A DNA stretch of 64,000 nucleotides from Streptomyces sp. B1I3 (GCF_030816615.1 NZ_JAUSYD010000001.1:124001-188000); one strand, 5' to 3'. Shown: positions 45,786-54,327, numbered from the stretch's first letter. The notes: generated from the sequence alone by a model not told the origin. Translations and numbers: made by a program.

Positions 45786-46289
45786 TCAGCACATCTCGGC
45801 GGTCACCGTGGTGTCGGGGAGAGTGACGTCCAGGTAGTCCGCGTTGGGGTAGTCCGGCTGTGCCCTGATGCCACGGATGGCGAAGTTGTAGGTGCCGTGC
45901 TCCTGGCAGTTGAAGCGCAGCACTTCACGGAGCTCTGACACCGAGGCAAGCCCGATACGCCTCTCCTCGATGACCTCATCACCCTTGAGGATTTCCATCC
46001 CTCCGAACCACTGGCAACGCGACTCGTGCCAGCCGTTGAGGAGACTCCACACCAGGCATTTCACCTCCAGGCTGCCGTGAACACCGGAGTAGCTGTCGAG
46101 GCACATACGCCATTCGACTGCGGTCTTGTCGCTGGTGCTGCGCGTGTCCTGCGGCTCGGTGCATACCTCGACCCTCGGGGCCGCCTTGGCTGCGGCGGCC
46201 GAGGCGGACGGGCTGCCGCTGAGCAGGGTGCCGAGGAGGGCGGCACCGCTGAGTGTGGCCGCCAGTTGGAAACGCGTAGTGATCTTCAT
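45786..46289 (-). CDS. secreted hypothetical protein
   Basis: 167 residues. The ATG at 46289 starts a clear signal peptide (MKITTRFQLAATLSGAALLG, cleavage near ASAAAA), so a longer in-frame start upstream is rejected. The mature part of about 135 residues has six Cys (VEVCTEPQ, RMCLDSY, VKCLVWSL, SRCQWFGG, RFNCQEHG and the C-terminal AEMC), suggesting three disulfides and an immunoglobulin-like or beta-sandwich fold. I do not recognise the family. It stands alone between two transposon relics. Confidence 0.65.
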   Translation of the reverse strand: MKITTRFQLAATLSGAALLGTLLSGSPSASAAAAKAAPRVEVCTEPQDTRSTSDKTAVEWRMCLDSYSGVHGSLEVKCLVWSLLNGWHESRCQWFGGMEILKGDEVIEERRIGLASVSELREVLRFNCQEHGTYNFAIRGIRAQPDYPNADYLDVTLPDTTVTAEMC

Positions 46290-46383
46290 GACCTGTAGAA
46301 CGACACCCCACGCAAGACGACACGTAAGACACAGGCATCCGGTCAGTCTTTGCCAGTAACGAATCACGGCGTTGTGTGATCGT

Positions 46384-46770
46384 TCAGATGGTGCGGTCGT
46401 ACCCGAGCTGGAGCAGGACGAGAGCTGCGGCGGCGATCTTGGTGATGCGGCTGGGGTCGAGGCTGACTCTGCGCAGGGCCTTGAAGGTGGTCTTGAGTAG
46501 GGAGTTGGCGCGCTCGCAGACGCCGTGGATGCCGCGGATGACCTTGTTGTAGGTCCGCTGGGCCTCGGTCAGCTCGCCTCCGGCGGGCTTTTTGAAGGGG
46601 TGGCGGAAGCCGTCGCCGGCGTTCTCGTAGCCGAGGTCGACCAGGGCCGGCATGTCCAACTCGGCGGCTAGGCGGTTGAGGGCGTCGATCAGGCCGTGGT
46701 GGCGGGCACAGCTCGGCGGTGGACCGCTTCACATCGAGCACGGCGGTGTACGTGACACTGGTCGGCACGT
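46384..46770 (-). pseudogene. IS transposase (DDE_4 type) C-terminal relic
   Basis: The minus strand reads VTYTAVLDVKRSTAELC in one frame and, after a frame change near 46660, DMPALVDLGYENAGDGFRHP, FKKPAGGELTEAQRTYNKVI, ERANSLLKTTFKALRRVSLD and a stop after YDRTI. This is the C-terminal half of a DDE_4-type transposase with its catalytic Glu. The N-terminal half is absent and a frameshift is present. Confidence 0.65.
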
Positions 46771-46795
46771 GAGGCCCCCTCGGTCAGAGCAATCA

Positions 46796-46875
46796 GTCGC
46801 AAGATCGTTCCTGCCAGGGGCCTTACGCCTGCCCGGACTTGGGGACACCGCGGACCGCGCGACACGCCTCGTGCT
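46796..46875. repeat. long direct repeat, copy 1 (left of the lectin gene)
   Basis: GTCGCAAGATCGTT, then AGGGGCCTTACGCCTGCCCG and ACTTGGGGA, recur at 47751-47800 in the same orientation with few changes; weaker similarity extends about 30 bases further. Both copies also read as the same peptide pattern (VARS...GALRLP.LGD), so they may be short remains of one transposase or IS end. Confidence 0.7.
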
Positions 46876-47068
46876 CATGGGCGGTGGCCGACGGGTGCTG
46901 AGAACAGATCACTGGAGGAGGTACGGACCAAATGTCGTGGCATATTATAGCTTTTTTGTAGCTAACACGCATGAGTTAAGGAGTTCTCCGGATACAGCGG
47001 GGTATGTCTGGTGCGCGCTGGTGCTGTTCCTGCACACAGTGCTGGTCATCTGGACGGAAAGGGACCTC

Positions 47069-47668
47069 ATGCGTAGCCGAAATCCCCGCTCCAGTCATGC
47101 GCGTTGTGTACGGCTCTGTCTGCTGCCTGTCGTTGCGGCAGCAGCGCTCCTCGCCTCCACGACACCAAGTCAAGCCGTGGGCGTCGCCGACGTCCGGCAC
47201 CAGGAGATCATCAACAGGGCGGACGGCGGGCGGCTGAGCGCCTGGGATGATGTCGCCGCACCGGGTGTCCCCGCAGGGATCATCCGGGAGCCCAACGCTG
47301 ACTACGAGAGCCGGACCAGCACCCAGTGGGAGCTGGAAGAGCAGGGGGACGGCTCCTGGCTGGTGCGCAATGAGAAGAACACGACCGTGTGTCTCCAGCC
47401 CGAATCGGAGCCGAAGCCCAACGTCAGGGTGGTTCTGAAACCCTGCACCGGTGACCGCAACCAGACGTGGCAGATCGTCGCCGAGGAGACGGACTTGGAC
47501 CCGCGAGTGGGCCCGACCGGCTGGTGGAGCCTCAGGCCCACGACAAACCCCAAGCTAGCCGTCGCCCCACAGAGGGTTGGCTTCGCCTTCAGCGACGTCC
47601 GGCTGTTCCGCGCTACCAACAGCGCGGACCGGCTGTGGCACCACAAGCCCGCCGATAAGAGCTGGTAG
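47069..47668 (+). CDS. secreted ricin-type (RICIN) lectin-like protein
   Basis: 199 residues, ATG after AAAGGGACC. A signal peptide with basic start (MRSRNPRSSHARCVRLCLLP) and a hydrophobic core (VVAAAALLAS) is cleaved near SQA. The mature part has beta-trefoil features: RADGGRLSAWDD, TTVCLQPESEPKPNVRVVLK, CTGDRNQTWQIVAEE, GWWSLRPTTNPKLAV. Such domains bind carbohydrates. The gene sits between two copies of a long direct repeat (46796 and 47751), implying that it is cargo of a rearranged mobile element. Confidence 0.7.
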   Translation: MRSRNPRSSHARCVRLCLLPVVAAAALLASTTPSQAVGVADVRHQEIINRADGGRLSAWDDVAAPGVPAGIIREPNADYESRTSTQWELEEQGDGSWLVRNEKNTTVCLQPESEPKPNVRVVLKPCTGDRNQTWQIVAEETDLDPRVGPTGWWSLRPTTNPKLAVAPQRVGFAFSDVRLFRATNSADRLWHHKPADKSW

Positions 47669-47750
47669 ACGTTTTACCAGGCGGCTGGTGGCAGCGGTAA
47701 CCGCCGCCACCAGCCGCCGTCGCGGGGCGTGTGGCACAGCAGTACTGTCT

Positions 47751-47830
47751 GTCGCAAGATCGTTGCCATCAGGGGCCTTACGCCTGCCCGAACTTGGGGA
47801 TCGCGCGGGCCGCAGTGCCAGCATCGCAGT
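47751..47830. repeat. long direct repeat, copy 2 (right of the lectin gene)
   Basis: Second copy of the repeat at 46796, same orientation. It starts 83 bases after the lectin stop codon. The core of about 50 bases is nearly identical. Confidence 0.7.
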
Positions 47831-48161
47831 CACAGCAAGCGACGGGCGCTTACTGGGAAAGGCTCGGTGTGTGACCCGCCGCCCTGACGAAGGCTTGTAG
47901 ACGGCGGTTCAGGTGGAGAGGCACGCGCTGCACACAGCTCCCGCCGTCGGTACCTTTTGGCCTCGGTCGGCGAATGCAGCAGTCGAGGGCTCCACAACGC
48001 CCAACTGCTCACCCGCACCAACGGCGTCCACGTGCCGGGGTTTGAAAGTCACGAATGGGCAACGGTTACCGGCTGTTCCTGAGATAGGCATCCGCTTGGG
48101 TCGCGATGGATCGTCCTTGTGTCCTGTCTGAGTGTTTGTGAGACAGGAGGGGGTCTGAGAC
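47831..48161. other. stretch with no recognised gene
   Basis: Short ORFs on both strands, no family match. It may contain the lost start of the following NUDIX gene. Confidence 0.35.
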
Positions 48162-48960
48162 ATGCGAACTGTTCATAAGGGCGGCGGCCGCACGAGGGAC
48201 GACTCCAGCCTCGAGGCGGCCCTGTGGCGGGAGCTCGCCGAGGAGGCGCCAGGCCTGGAACCCACCGATCTGGCGCCGTTCGCCGTGGAGGAGGCAGCAA
48301 GCGTCGACGGCCTTGCGGTCCCCGTCCAGGTCTACGCCGGCCGCTGGCACGGTGACCCCGACACGGTGCATCTCCGCGAAGGCGTCCTGCTGAAGTGGTG
48401 CACCGCTGACATGCTCGACCGAAGCCGCCTGAGTCCCGGACTGAGGGAACTGATCCGCCGCCACGCGGCCGAGCACCCCGCAGCGGACGGCCCGCCGGAC
48501 GGCGCCCGTCCACTGCCCGGCGAAGCCCCGGCCGGGACCGAATTCCACATCGTCGGTGTCCACCTCCACCTCCAGGTCGAGCATGGCCGGATCCTCCTCG
48601 GCCTGCGCCACCCTGACTCTGCCTTCGCGCCGAGCACCTGGCACTTCCTGGCCGGCCACTGCGAGCGGGAAGCTGCGATCGCCTGCCTGGTGCGGGAAGC
48701 GAAGGAAGAAGCAGGCCTCACCATCGCGCCCGAGGACGTCGAGCTCGTACACACGGTTCACCTCGTCGACTCCCCAGGTGCCGGCCTAGGATCGGGCTCG
48801 TCTTCCAGGCCCGATCCTGGGCCGGCACCCCGGAAGTACTGGAGCCTGACCGGTGTGTGGGATGGCGGTGGTGGAAGCCGCAGGACCGCTCGGGCTGCTG
48901 TACGGCGGGGCCAGTGTGCTGAGGTGGTGCTTGCTACCTGGCCGGGTCTTTTCGACCGGC
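48162..48960 (+). pseudogene. NUDIX hydrolase-like gene, truncated and frameshifted
   Basis: The plus strand encodes a two-part NUDIX-like protein. The first part (AALWRELAEEAPGLEPTDLA, VPVQVYAGRWHGDPDTVHLR) lacks its proper N-terminus. The second part carries FHIVGVHLHLQVEHGRILLG, PSTWHFLAGHCEREAAIACL and the Nudix helix LVREAKEEAGL. Near 48782 the frame changes; the expected continuation RPRIGLVFQARSWAGTPEVL, ending GWRWWKPQD, is in another frame. NUDIX enzymes cleave nucleoside diphosphate-X bonds. Inactive as it stands. Confidence 0.6.
48777..48829. repeat. 24-bp inverted repeat (hairpin) at the NUDIX frame break
   Basis: Left arm 48777-48800 (GGTGCCGGCCTAGGATCGGG and four more bases) pairs with right arm 48806-48829 at 21 of 24 positions around a five-base loop TCTTC. 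This is a very stable cruciform or hairpin coinciding with the frameshift in the NUDIX gene. Confidence 0.8.
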
Positions 48961-48982
48961 GAAGGTCTGGTGCGAGCCCCCC

Positions 48983-49117
48983 TCACACGATGCCTCGCAG
49001 AGCAGCACGGTCATCGGCCGGCAACCGGCCCGTGTACCGGTGCCGACGCGACGCACGAGCCAGCAGCAATCGAGCTACAGGTTCCCACAGGCCATCAGGC
49101 ACGAAATCAGCAGACAC
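48983..49117 (-). pseudogene. IS5-family transposase N-terminal fragment
   Basis: The minus strand encodes DFVPDGLWEPVARLLLARAS, RYTGRLPADDRAALRGIV and then a stop where Tyr-Val is expected. This is the N-terminal segment of IS5-type transposases. About 44 residues remain. Confidence 0.55.
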
Positions 49118-49741
49118 ACGACAGGTCCTGCCGCCGTCACAAACAACTGCGAAGCTACAGAAGCGCACTCTCGTGAGCTGCCCTGTCAGCCCGCAGGGGC
49201 GTCCAGTTGTGTAGCGAGGCGGGCCTTGCCGAAGCGATTGAGCCAGGTACGGAAGTCCATGACACCGGGGTGGGCCCGGCGCAGGGGGCGAGGTCACTGT
49301 CGTAGGAGGTGGCATGCGCCCAGATGAAGACCTTCGCAACGTCAGGACCGTGCTCCGAACGATGATGCCCATAGGAGTGCTCCTTGACGGGTCAAGGGAT
49401 GATGGTCAGTTGGGCGGCACCAAGTGCGGGTGCCTAGCGCCACAAAGGCAGGAAGTGGACGGCACGGTCGACACCGACCAGTAAGTCGAGACGGACTACG
49501 CCCGGAAGGGCGCCCAGTCACCACGAGAGCGTGGCCTTGTAGGGGACGCCCTTGAGTGCAACGGGAGGCCAATGGCGAACTCGGGGCCCTCTCAGACGTC
49601 CAGACCTTGCCTGCGAGCCGTCCAACGATCTTGGCGCAGCAGGACGGCCGACAGCCGAAGATTCCCGCCTCTCCCCCAGAGCGTGTGCCGGAAGTGGAGC
49701 CCGCCGAGGTGGAGATCCTCTATGTGACTAGAGTCAGATGC
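49118..49741. other. 620-base stretch of unassigned debris
   Basis: Minus-strand pieces such as VALKGVPYKATLSW and HSYGHHRSEHGPDVAKVFIW look coding but are interrupted by stops and match no family that I can name. The start and promoter of the split gene at 49742 should lie at the right end. Confidence 0.35.
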
Positions 49742-49825
49742 ATGGCAACACCAGTACTGCAAGCAGTTGAGGCGAACGGGACGACCTGGGACGACCCGTC
49801 TGAGGAACAGCTGCACGACCTGCTA
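49742..49825 (+). pseudogene. 5' part of a host gene split by the IS630 element
   Basis: Reads MATPVLQAVEANGTTWDDPS, EEQLHDLL and is cut at the TA where the IS630-type element begins. The matching 3' part is at 52519-52830. Joining the two with one TA restores HDLLADMSLGSRFVVVRRLD without a gap. The start codon is the first in-frame Met of the conserved-looking part; the frame is open upstream. Confidence 0.75.
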
Positions 49826-49853
49826 GTGCCGTATCAAGCAACGTTTGCCCTGT
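49826..49853. repeat. left terminal inverted repeat of the IS630 element
   Basis: Begins GTGCCGTATCAAGCAACG. It contains the stop codon of the transposase reading frame (49834-49836). Mismatches to the right end are at positions 12 and 25. Confidence 0.9.
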
Positions 49854-50957
49854 TGACGACAGCTCGTAGACGCCGGTCGCTGGTGTGGCGGTTTCGCCAG
49901 ATGATGTAGCGGCGGATCATGCTCCCCTGCTCCTTGTGGTCGGTGCCGTCGAGGGTGAAGTAGCGCAGGGCGGTGAACTGGGCTTCGATGCGATTGAGCC
50001 AGGAGCTGTTAGTGGGGTGTAGGCGATCTCGACGTTGTGCGCCGCGGCCCAGATTCCAACGCGTTGGCATCTCTTGGTGGTCAGGTGCGGGGCGAAGTTG
50101 TCGCAGACGATCGCGATCCGAACCGTCGAGGGATAGAGCGTGCGGAGGTAGCGGCAGAACTCCAGAAACTGGGTGCGGCGCTTGATCGGCTTGATGTGGC
50201 CGTAGAGCTTGTTCTTGGCCAGGTCCAGGGCGGCGAACAGGTGTCGCACTCCGCCGTAGCGGTTGTAGGTTGCCCGGCGCCGTCGGCGCGGTTCGCGGTC
50301 GGCGTCCTTGTGATTGCCGCCGCGTTCAGCCCATTGCCGGCCCGGGTGCGGCATCAGGTTGAGCGGGCCGAACTCGTCCAAGCAAAAGACGACGTTGGGC
50401 TCACCGCCCTCAGGCATGACCTCTCCGTCGGCGATCGCGTAGAGGTGCTCAACGCGGGCCTTCTTGGCCGCGTAGTCGGGGTCGCTAGACGTCTTCCAGG
50501 TCTTCAAGCGTTGGAAGGAGACGCCTTCCTCGCGGAGCATGATGCGCAGGCCCTCGTGGCTGATGCCGCCGACTACCCCCTCGGCGACCAGGAAGTCCGC
50601 CAGCTTAGTCAGACTCCAGGTCGAGAACGGCAAATCATGCTCAATCGGCTTGGACTTGGCAATCTTCTTAATCTCGCGCCGCTCGGCCAGCGTGAAGGTC
50701 CTGGGCCGGCCACCCCTGTATTTGGGGTAGAGCGAGTCGAAGCCGTCGGTATTGAAGTTGTGGATCACGTCCCGAACCCGGTCGTCACTGGCAAGTGACA
50801 CCGCAGCGATCCTCGCTACCGGCACCCCCTGTGCGGACAGCAACACCATCTGGGCCCGCCGCCAGGTCACCACCGACCCGGTGCCTCTGCGGGTTATCCG
50901 CAGTAACCGCGTGCGCTCATCGTCATCGATCTCTCGAACCCGTACACGCTCTGACAT
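49834..50957 (-). CDS. IS630-family transposase, catalytic Glu reached only by a -1 frameshift
   Basis: Frame 1 runs from the ATG at 50957. It encodes an N-terminal helix-turn-helix (RRAQMVLLSAQGVPVARIA), a linker and the first two catalytic Asp (FCLDEFGPLNL, D194; AIVCDNFAPHL, D286). After VEIAYTP (residue 315, codon 50015-50013) the frame leaves the family and stops at 49917. A -1 shift at that point, re-reading one A, gives TNSSWLNRIEAQFTALRYFT with the third catalytic residue E325, and continues to a stop inside the left inverted repeat (49834), a total of 374 residues. It is either programmed frameshifting or a one-base deletion that inactivated the transposase. Confidence 0.85.
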
Positions 50958-51011
50958 CTACACAGGATCTCGCTCGCCACTGTGCCAGGTCCAAGAGCAG
51001 AACGGTTCCGA

Positions 51012-52337
51012 CTACCCCCACCGACTGGCTGCCCGGAGATCGGCGATAGAGGGCATGCTGTCCATCGCTTCTTCTGCACGTCCGTGTTTGATGAGGAGCG
51101 CGGCCACCTCCCACGCCTCCACGTCGGCATCTGCCCGGAGCAGGCCGAGAGCCTCGTCGACGCGTCCTGACTGCTCCAGGATCCACGCGGTGCTGGATGT
51201 CAGTCCGTACACGTCCGCCGGTAGGGTCTTGGCGTAGGCGAGGGCTTCCTCGTACCGGCCTGCCTCGCCCAGCAGCCCTATCCGGTTCGTGTGGAACCAG
51301 GACGGGTGCTCGTCGATGTACTCGGCATCGCGCTCGTCGAGGATGGCCAGGGCGTCATCGAAACGCCCGGCCTCGGAAAGAAGATGGATGACGCTTTCGA
51401 GAAGGCAGGCATCGTGGTGGTCGAACGTAGGTCGTCCCACCTCGACGGCCTCCGCGATCCGACCCTGCCGCCCCAGCAGCTCGATCAATGGCCAGCGGAA
51501 GCGATCCCACTCGTCAGCCGCGATGAAACGTCGCAGGAGGGTCTCGGCCTCGTCGGCCTGACCGCGGTCTTCGAGTGCCCTGGCGTAGTACGGCAAGCCG
51601 ACATGCGAGTGCTCCCCGATGCCCAGCTCGCACAGTTCGTCCATGTGCCCATTGCGCTGGCAGAGTTCGGCATAGGCGGTGAGCGTGTTCTGGACCAGGA
51701 AGTGACCGGCGGCTATATCTGCCCTGAGTACCCGGACGGCCTCGTCGACGCGGCCCGCGCGTTCCAGGACCTGCGCCTGCAGGTCCTGCGCATTACTGGC
51801 ATCGAGGTTCCATCGTTCCTCACCGCGGGCGGTGCGGGCCCGCTCGGCCTTCGGTGCGAGCAGTTCAAGTACCAGCTCGTCCCGGTTCTGTCCCTCGGTC
51901 AGCTCGACCAGGGTGGACAGGAGCCATCCCCGGTCCAAATGCGGGGTCAGCACAGCGATCGCTTCATCCACCTGTCCCGCCTTGACCAGCAGCTCCGCGA
52001 AGTTGCGGCACACGGGCTCCGACGCCAGATCCGTATCGTCCGGGCGGCCCCAGTCCAGCGCCTGCTGTACCCGTCCCGCCTGCAGCATGATGTCGGCAGC
52101 CGCCCAGCGTGCTGGCTCCCAGCCAACCTCGACAAACGGTTCCAACACGCTCAGAGCCCGCTCGAACTCCGCCATCTTGCCCAGCTCGCGCGCTGCCGCC
52201 CTCGCGCAGGACCACGCTCCCCTTGAAGCCGCCCGGACCAGTAGTTCCACGTGCCCCTGCTCTACCAACAGGTCCACCAACACGGGCGGGTATCCACCGA
52301 GACCCCGTGACTGCCACTTAAGATCATCAATATTCAC
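51012..52337 (-). CDS. TPR-repeat protein, passenger gene of the IS630 element
   Basis: 441 residues from a GTG at 52337. It is built almost wholly of helix pairs of the tetratricopeptide type: AAADIMLQAGRVQQALDWG, FAELLVKAGQVDEAIAVL, QVLERAGRVDEAVRVLRAD, LIELLGRQGRIAEAVEVG, LSEAGRFDDALAILDERDAE, LGEAGRYEEALAYAKTLPAD, LEQSGRVDEALGLLRAD. No signal peptide or catalytic domain. TPR proteins mediate protein-protein contacts. It lies between the transposase gene and the right inverted repeat, on the transposase strand, and would be carried by transposition. It bears no relation to known accessory transposition genes, so it is probably captured cargo. Confidence 0.85.
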   Translation of the reverse strand: MNIDDLKWQSRGLGGYPPVLVDLLVEQGHVELLVRAASRGAWSCARAAARELGKMAEFERALSVLEPFVEVGWEPARWAAADIMLQAGRVQQALDWGRPDDTDLASEPVCRNFAELLVKAGQVDEAIAVLTPHLDRGWLLSTLVELTEGQNRDELVLELLAPKAERARTARGEERWNLDASNAQDLQAQVLERAGRVDEAVRVLRADIAAGHFLVQNTLTAYAELCQRNGHMDELCELGIGEHSHVGLPYYARALEDRGQADEAETLLRRFIAADEWDRFRWPLIELLGRQGRIAEAVEVGRPTFDHHDACLLESVIHLLSEAGRFDDALAILDERDAEYIDEHPSWFHTNRIGLLGEAGRYEEALAYAKTLPADVYGLTSSTAWILEQSGRVDEALGLLRADADVEAWEVAALLIKHGRAEEAMDSMPSIADLRAASRWG

Positions 52338-52488
52338 GGGCTGAGCGTACGGCCGCCCACTGACAAACCAGCGGCACCATACTTCGGTCGCTGAGCTAGC
52401 CGATCGTCGACAACGCGCCTCCCTCTATCCGCTTCGACGCTCCTCAACTGCACCGCGTTGACTGGCGCGCAGCGAGTCGTCCATCGCG

Positions 52489-52516
52489 ACAAGGCAAACG
52501 TTGCCTGATACGGCAC
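52489..52516. repeat. right terminal inverted repeat of the IS630 element
   Basis: Ends ...GCCTGATACGGCAC against the TA at 52517. Reverse complement of the left end, with two mismatches in 28. Confidence 0.9.
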
Positions 52517-52518
52517 TA

Positions 52519-52830
52519 GCTGACATGAGTCTCGGATCGCGATTTGTCGTCGTGCGGCGGCTTGATCTGGAGCCCGCCGATCAGCACTACATGCAGGTCT
52601 ATCTCAATGACGATCTGAGCTATCAGGTAGAATACCGCGAGGGAGGGCCGGACAAGCACTTCCAGACATGGGTACCTCGCAAGCACGAGGTCTTCGCAGT
52701 GGAACCTGTGGCTGAGGTGCTCCAGGGCTGGGCCTGCGGGCGACCCGGTTGGCGTGAGACTCTTTCCTGGGTCCCGTGGTCACCTGCAGAGTCATGCGCC
52801 CGTCACCACCCCCTCACAGTCACTCGTTGA
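52519..52830 (+). pseudogene. 3' part of the host gene split by the IS630 element
   Basis: Continues the reading frame of 49742-49825 as ADMSLGSRFVVVRRLDLEPA, DQHYMQVYLNDDLSYQVEYR, EGGPDKHFQTWVPRKHEVFA and SWVPWSPAES. The restored protein is about 130 residues, cytosolic, with a compact alpha/beta look, and resembles small Streptomyces proteins encoded near toxin or immunity loci; I cannot name it. Its natural end was also replaced: from about 52800 the sequence is an IS5 relic. Confidence 0.7.
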
Positions 52831-52870
52831 TGGCTGCAACCAGAACAGTCGCTTCGTAGCGGACGGCTAG
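52807..52870 (-). pseudogene. older IS5 relic (3' piece) that served as target of the next element
   Basis: The minus strand encodes [16 protein letters not shown] and a stop, the C-terminus of an IS5-type transposase. The upstream piece of the same coding sequence is at 54328-54370 (RVATRYDK). Removing the element 52871-54327 and one CTAG joins them as [20 protein letters not shown]. Confidence 0.75.
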
Positions 52871-52915
52871 GCCGTGTATCGAAAGTTGATCTTGGGCTGT
52901 GGATGATCACGGTTC

Positions 52916-53791
52916 ATGGGCCGGGGAGATCTCACGGACGAGCAGTGGGCGGTGCTGGAGCCGTTGTTGCCGAGGGGGGCGAAGGCGGGCCGGCCGCCCG
53001 TCTGGCCTCGGCGGCGGCTCATCGATGGCATACGGTTTCGGGTCCGCACCGGTGTTCCGTGGCGGGACGTGCCCGTCGAGTACGGACCTTGGGGCCGGGT
53101 CTACGACGTGTTCCGCCGGTGGCAGCGGAACGGCACCTGGCACCGGATCCTGACCCGGCTCCAGTCCCTGGCCGACGCAAGAGGCGCGATCACGTGGGAC
53201 CTGAGCGTCGACTCCACGGTGTGCCGTGCCCATCAGCATGCGGCCGGGGCCCGCACGCGAGGTGACCTTCAGAAGGAACCACCGGGCGGCATCTTCACCG
53301 AGCCGGAGGACCACGCGTTGGGCCGGTCGCGCGGCGGGTTCACCACCAAGCTCCACCTGGCTGTCGAGCAGGGCCAGAAACCCATGTCAATCGTGGTGAC
53401 CGCCGGACAGCGCGGGGACTCACCGCAGTTCGAACCGGTGCTGGAGAAGGTCCGTGTGCCCCGCCTCGGGCCGGGCCGGCCACGCGTTCGTCCCGATCGC
53501 GTGCGGGCGGACAAGGCGTACGCCTCCCGCAGAATCCGCGCCTACCTGCGTCACCGTGGGATCCGCTGCACCATCCCGGACGAGGCCGATCAGGCTCGCA
53601 ACCGCCAGAAGCTCGGCTCCCGCGGTGGCCGGCCACCGCGCTTCGACCCAGTCGACTACCGCGAGCGTCACGCGGTCGAGTGCGGGATCAACCGCCTCAA
53701 GAGGCACCGTGCTGTCGCCACGCGATACGACAAGCTCGCCGTCCGATACGAGGCGACCGTCCTCGTCGCAGCCATCAACGAGTGGCTGTGA
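52916..53791 (+). CDS. IS5-family transposase, intact
   Basis: 291 residues. N-terminal domain [20 protein letters not shown] and [20 protein letters not shown], then the DDE triad: Asp in [19 protein letters not shown], Asp in [19 protein letters not shown], Glu in [20 protein letters not shown], ending [19 protein letters not shown]. All three catalytic residues and a full-length frame are present, so it is probably active. It starts 45 bases inside the left end of its element. Confidence 0.9.
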   Translation: MGRGDLTDEQWAVLEPLLPRGAKAGRPPVWPRRRLIDGIRFRVRTGVPWRDVPVEYGPWGRVYDVFRRWQRNGTWHRILTRLQSLADARGAITWDLSVDSTVCRAHQHAAGARTRGDLQKEPPGGIFTEPEDHALGRSRGGFTTKLHLAVEQGQKPMSIVVTAGQRGDSPQFEPVLEKVRVPRLGPGRPRVRPDRVRADKAYASRRIRAYLRHRGIRCTIPDEADQARNRQKLGSRGGRPPRFDPVDYRERHAVECGINRLKRHRAVATRYDKLAVRYEATVLVAAINEWL

Positions 53792-53925
53792 CCCTCACCG
53801 TCACATGGTGGGATCCACGTTCCACATCTCCGGCAGATCGCTGCCGTAGAGGACAAAGACGAAAGGTGGGGCAGTCGAACGGCGGCGACCATGCCCTGTT
53901 GCCGGGCCGAGCACCGTGAACGACA

Positions 53926-54258
53926 TCACTCACTGATCTGAGTGTGTGCTGGTCCCGAGTCGTAGCGGTTGAGAAACTCCTCCGCCGGGAGGTCGAGCGC
54001 ATGCAGTTGGGAGAACACCTCCGTACCTGCGACCACCTCCTCGTCGCCGTCGGAGATCCTGTACGCCTGCACCATGTCGAAGACTTCGAGGTCGCTCTCC
54101 TCGGCGTACTCGGCCGACTCCCGCTCGGCCAGTTCGATGGCCTCGTCGAGGGACCGTGCCCGGAACAGCACGACACGCTCCTCGTAGGGACGATTTTCCC
54201 AGGTCAGCCACCTGTAGAAAGTTCTGGCGCTGTACCACGCCTTCGGCTCTTGCTTCAT
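53926..54258 (-). CDS. DUF4288 family protein, passenger gene of the IS5 element
   Basis: 110 residues from the ATG at 54258 (the frame is open nine codons further up to a TTG). Family features: AWYSARTFYRWLTWENRP, YEERVVLFRARSLDEAIELA, EYAEESDLEVFDMVQAYRIS and AEEFLNRYDSG near the end. DUF4288 proteins are small, acidic and cytosolic, and often occur near immunity or toxin genes; function unknown. It is convergent with the transposase inside the element bounded by CTAG, and its upstream region is the right inverted repeat. No link to transposition is known, so it looks like captured cargo. Confidence 0.75.
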   Translation of the reverse strand: MKQEPKAWYSARTFYRWLTWENRPYEERVVLFRARSLDEAIELAERESAEYAEESDLEVFDMVQAYRISDGDEEVVAGTEVFSQLHALDLPAEEFLNRYDSGPAHTQISE

Positions 54259-54327
54259 TGCCGGCTCGTCATCCCCTCGCGCCAAACCGTGATCGTCGCA
54301 AAGAAAGATCTACTTTCGCAACAGGCC

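Larger units (their letters stand above)
49826..52516. mobile_element. IS630-family element with TPR passenger gene, TA target duplication
   Basis: 2691 bases bounded by 28-bp terminal inverted repeats (left 49826-49853, right 52489-52516; 26 of 28 positions equal) and flanked by TA on both sides (49824-49825 and 52517-52518), the target duplication of the IS630/Tc1 group. Inside are a minus-strand transposase (49834-50957) and a minus-strand TPR protein gene (51012-52337). A plain IS630 is about 1.1-1.2 kb, so more than half of the element is cargo. No second copy of the inverted end was found between transposase and cargo, so the cargo lies inside a single element rather than between two IS copies. 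The insertion is exact in a host gene, which can be rebuilt by removing the element and one TA. Confidence 0.9.
52871..54327. mobile_element. IS5-family element with DUF4288 passenger gene, CTAG target duplication
   Basis: 1457 bases flanked by CTAG on both sides (52867-52870 and 54328-54331). The ends are imperfect inverted repeats of about 45 bases: left GCCGTGTATCGAAAGTTGAT, right (reverse complement) GGCCTGTTGCGAAAGTAGAT; both reach GATCACGGTT. Inside are an intact plus-strand transposase (52916-53791) and a minus-strand DUF4288 protein gene (53926-54258). The insertion split an older IS5 relic whose reading frame is restored when the element and one CTAG are removed, so the whole 1457 bases, cargo included, entered as a unit. 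Confidence 0.8.

Noticed and set aside
51291..52226. 311-codon plus-strand ORF opposite the TPR gene
   Set aside because: The minus strand carries regular TPR helix pairs; the plus frame is its shadow.
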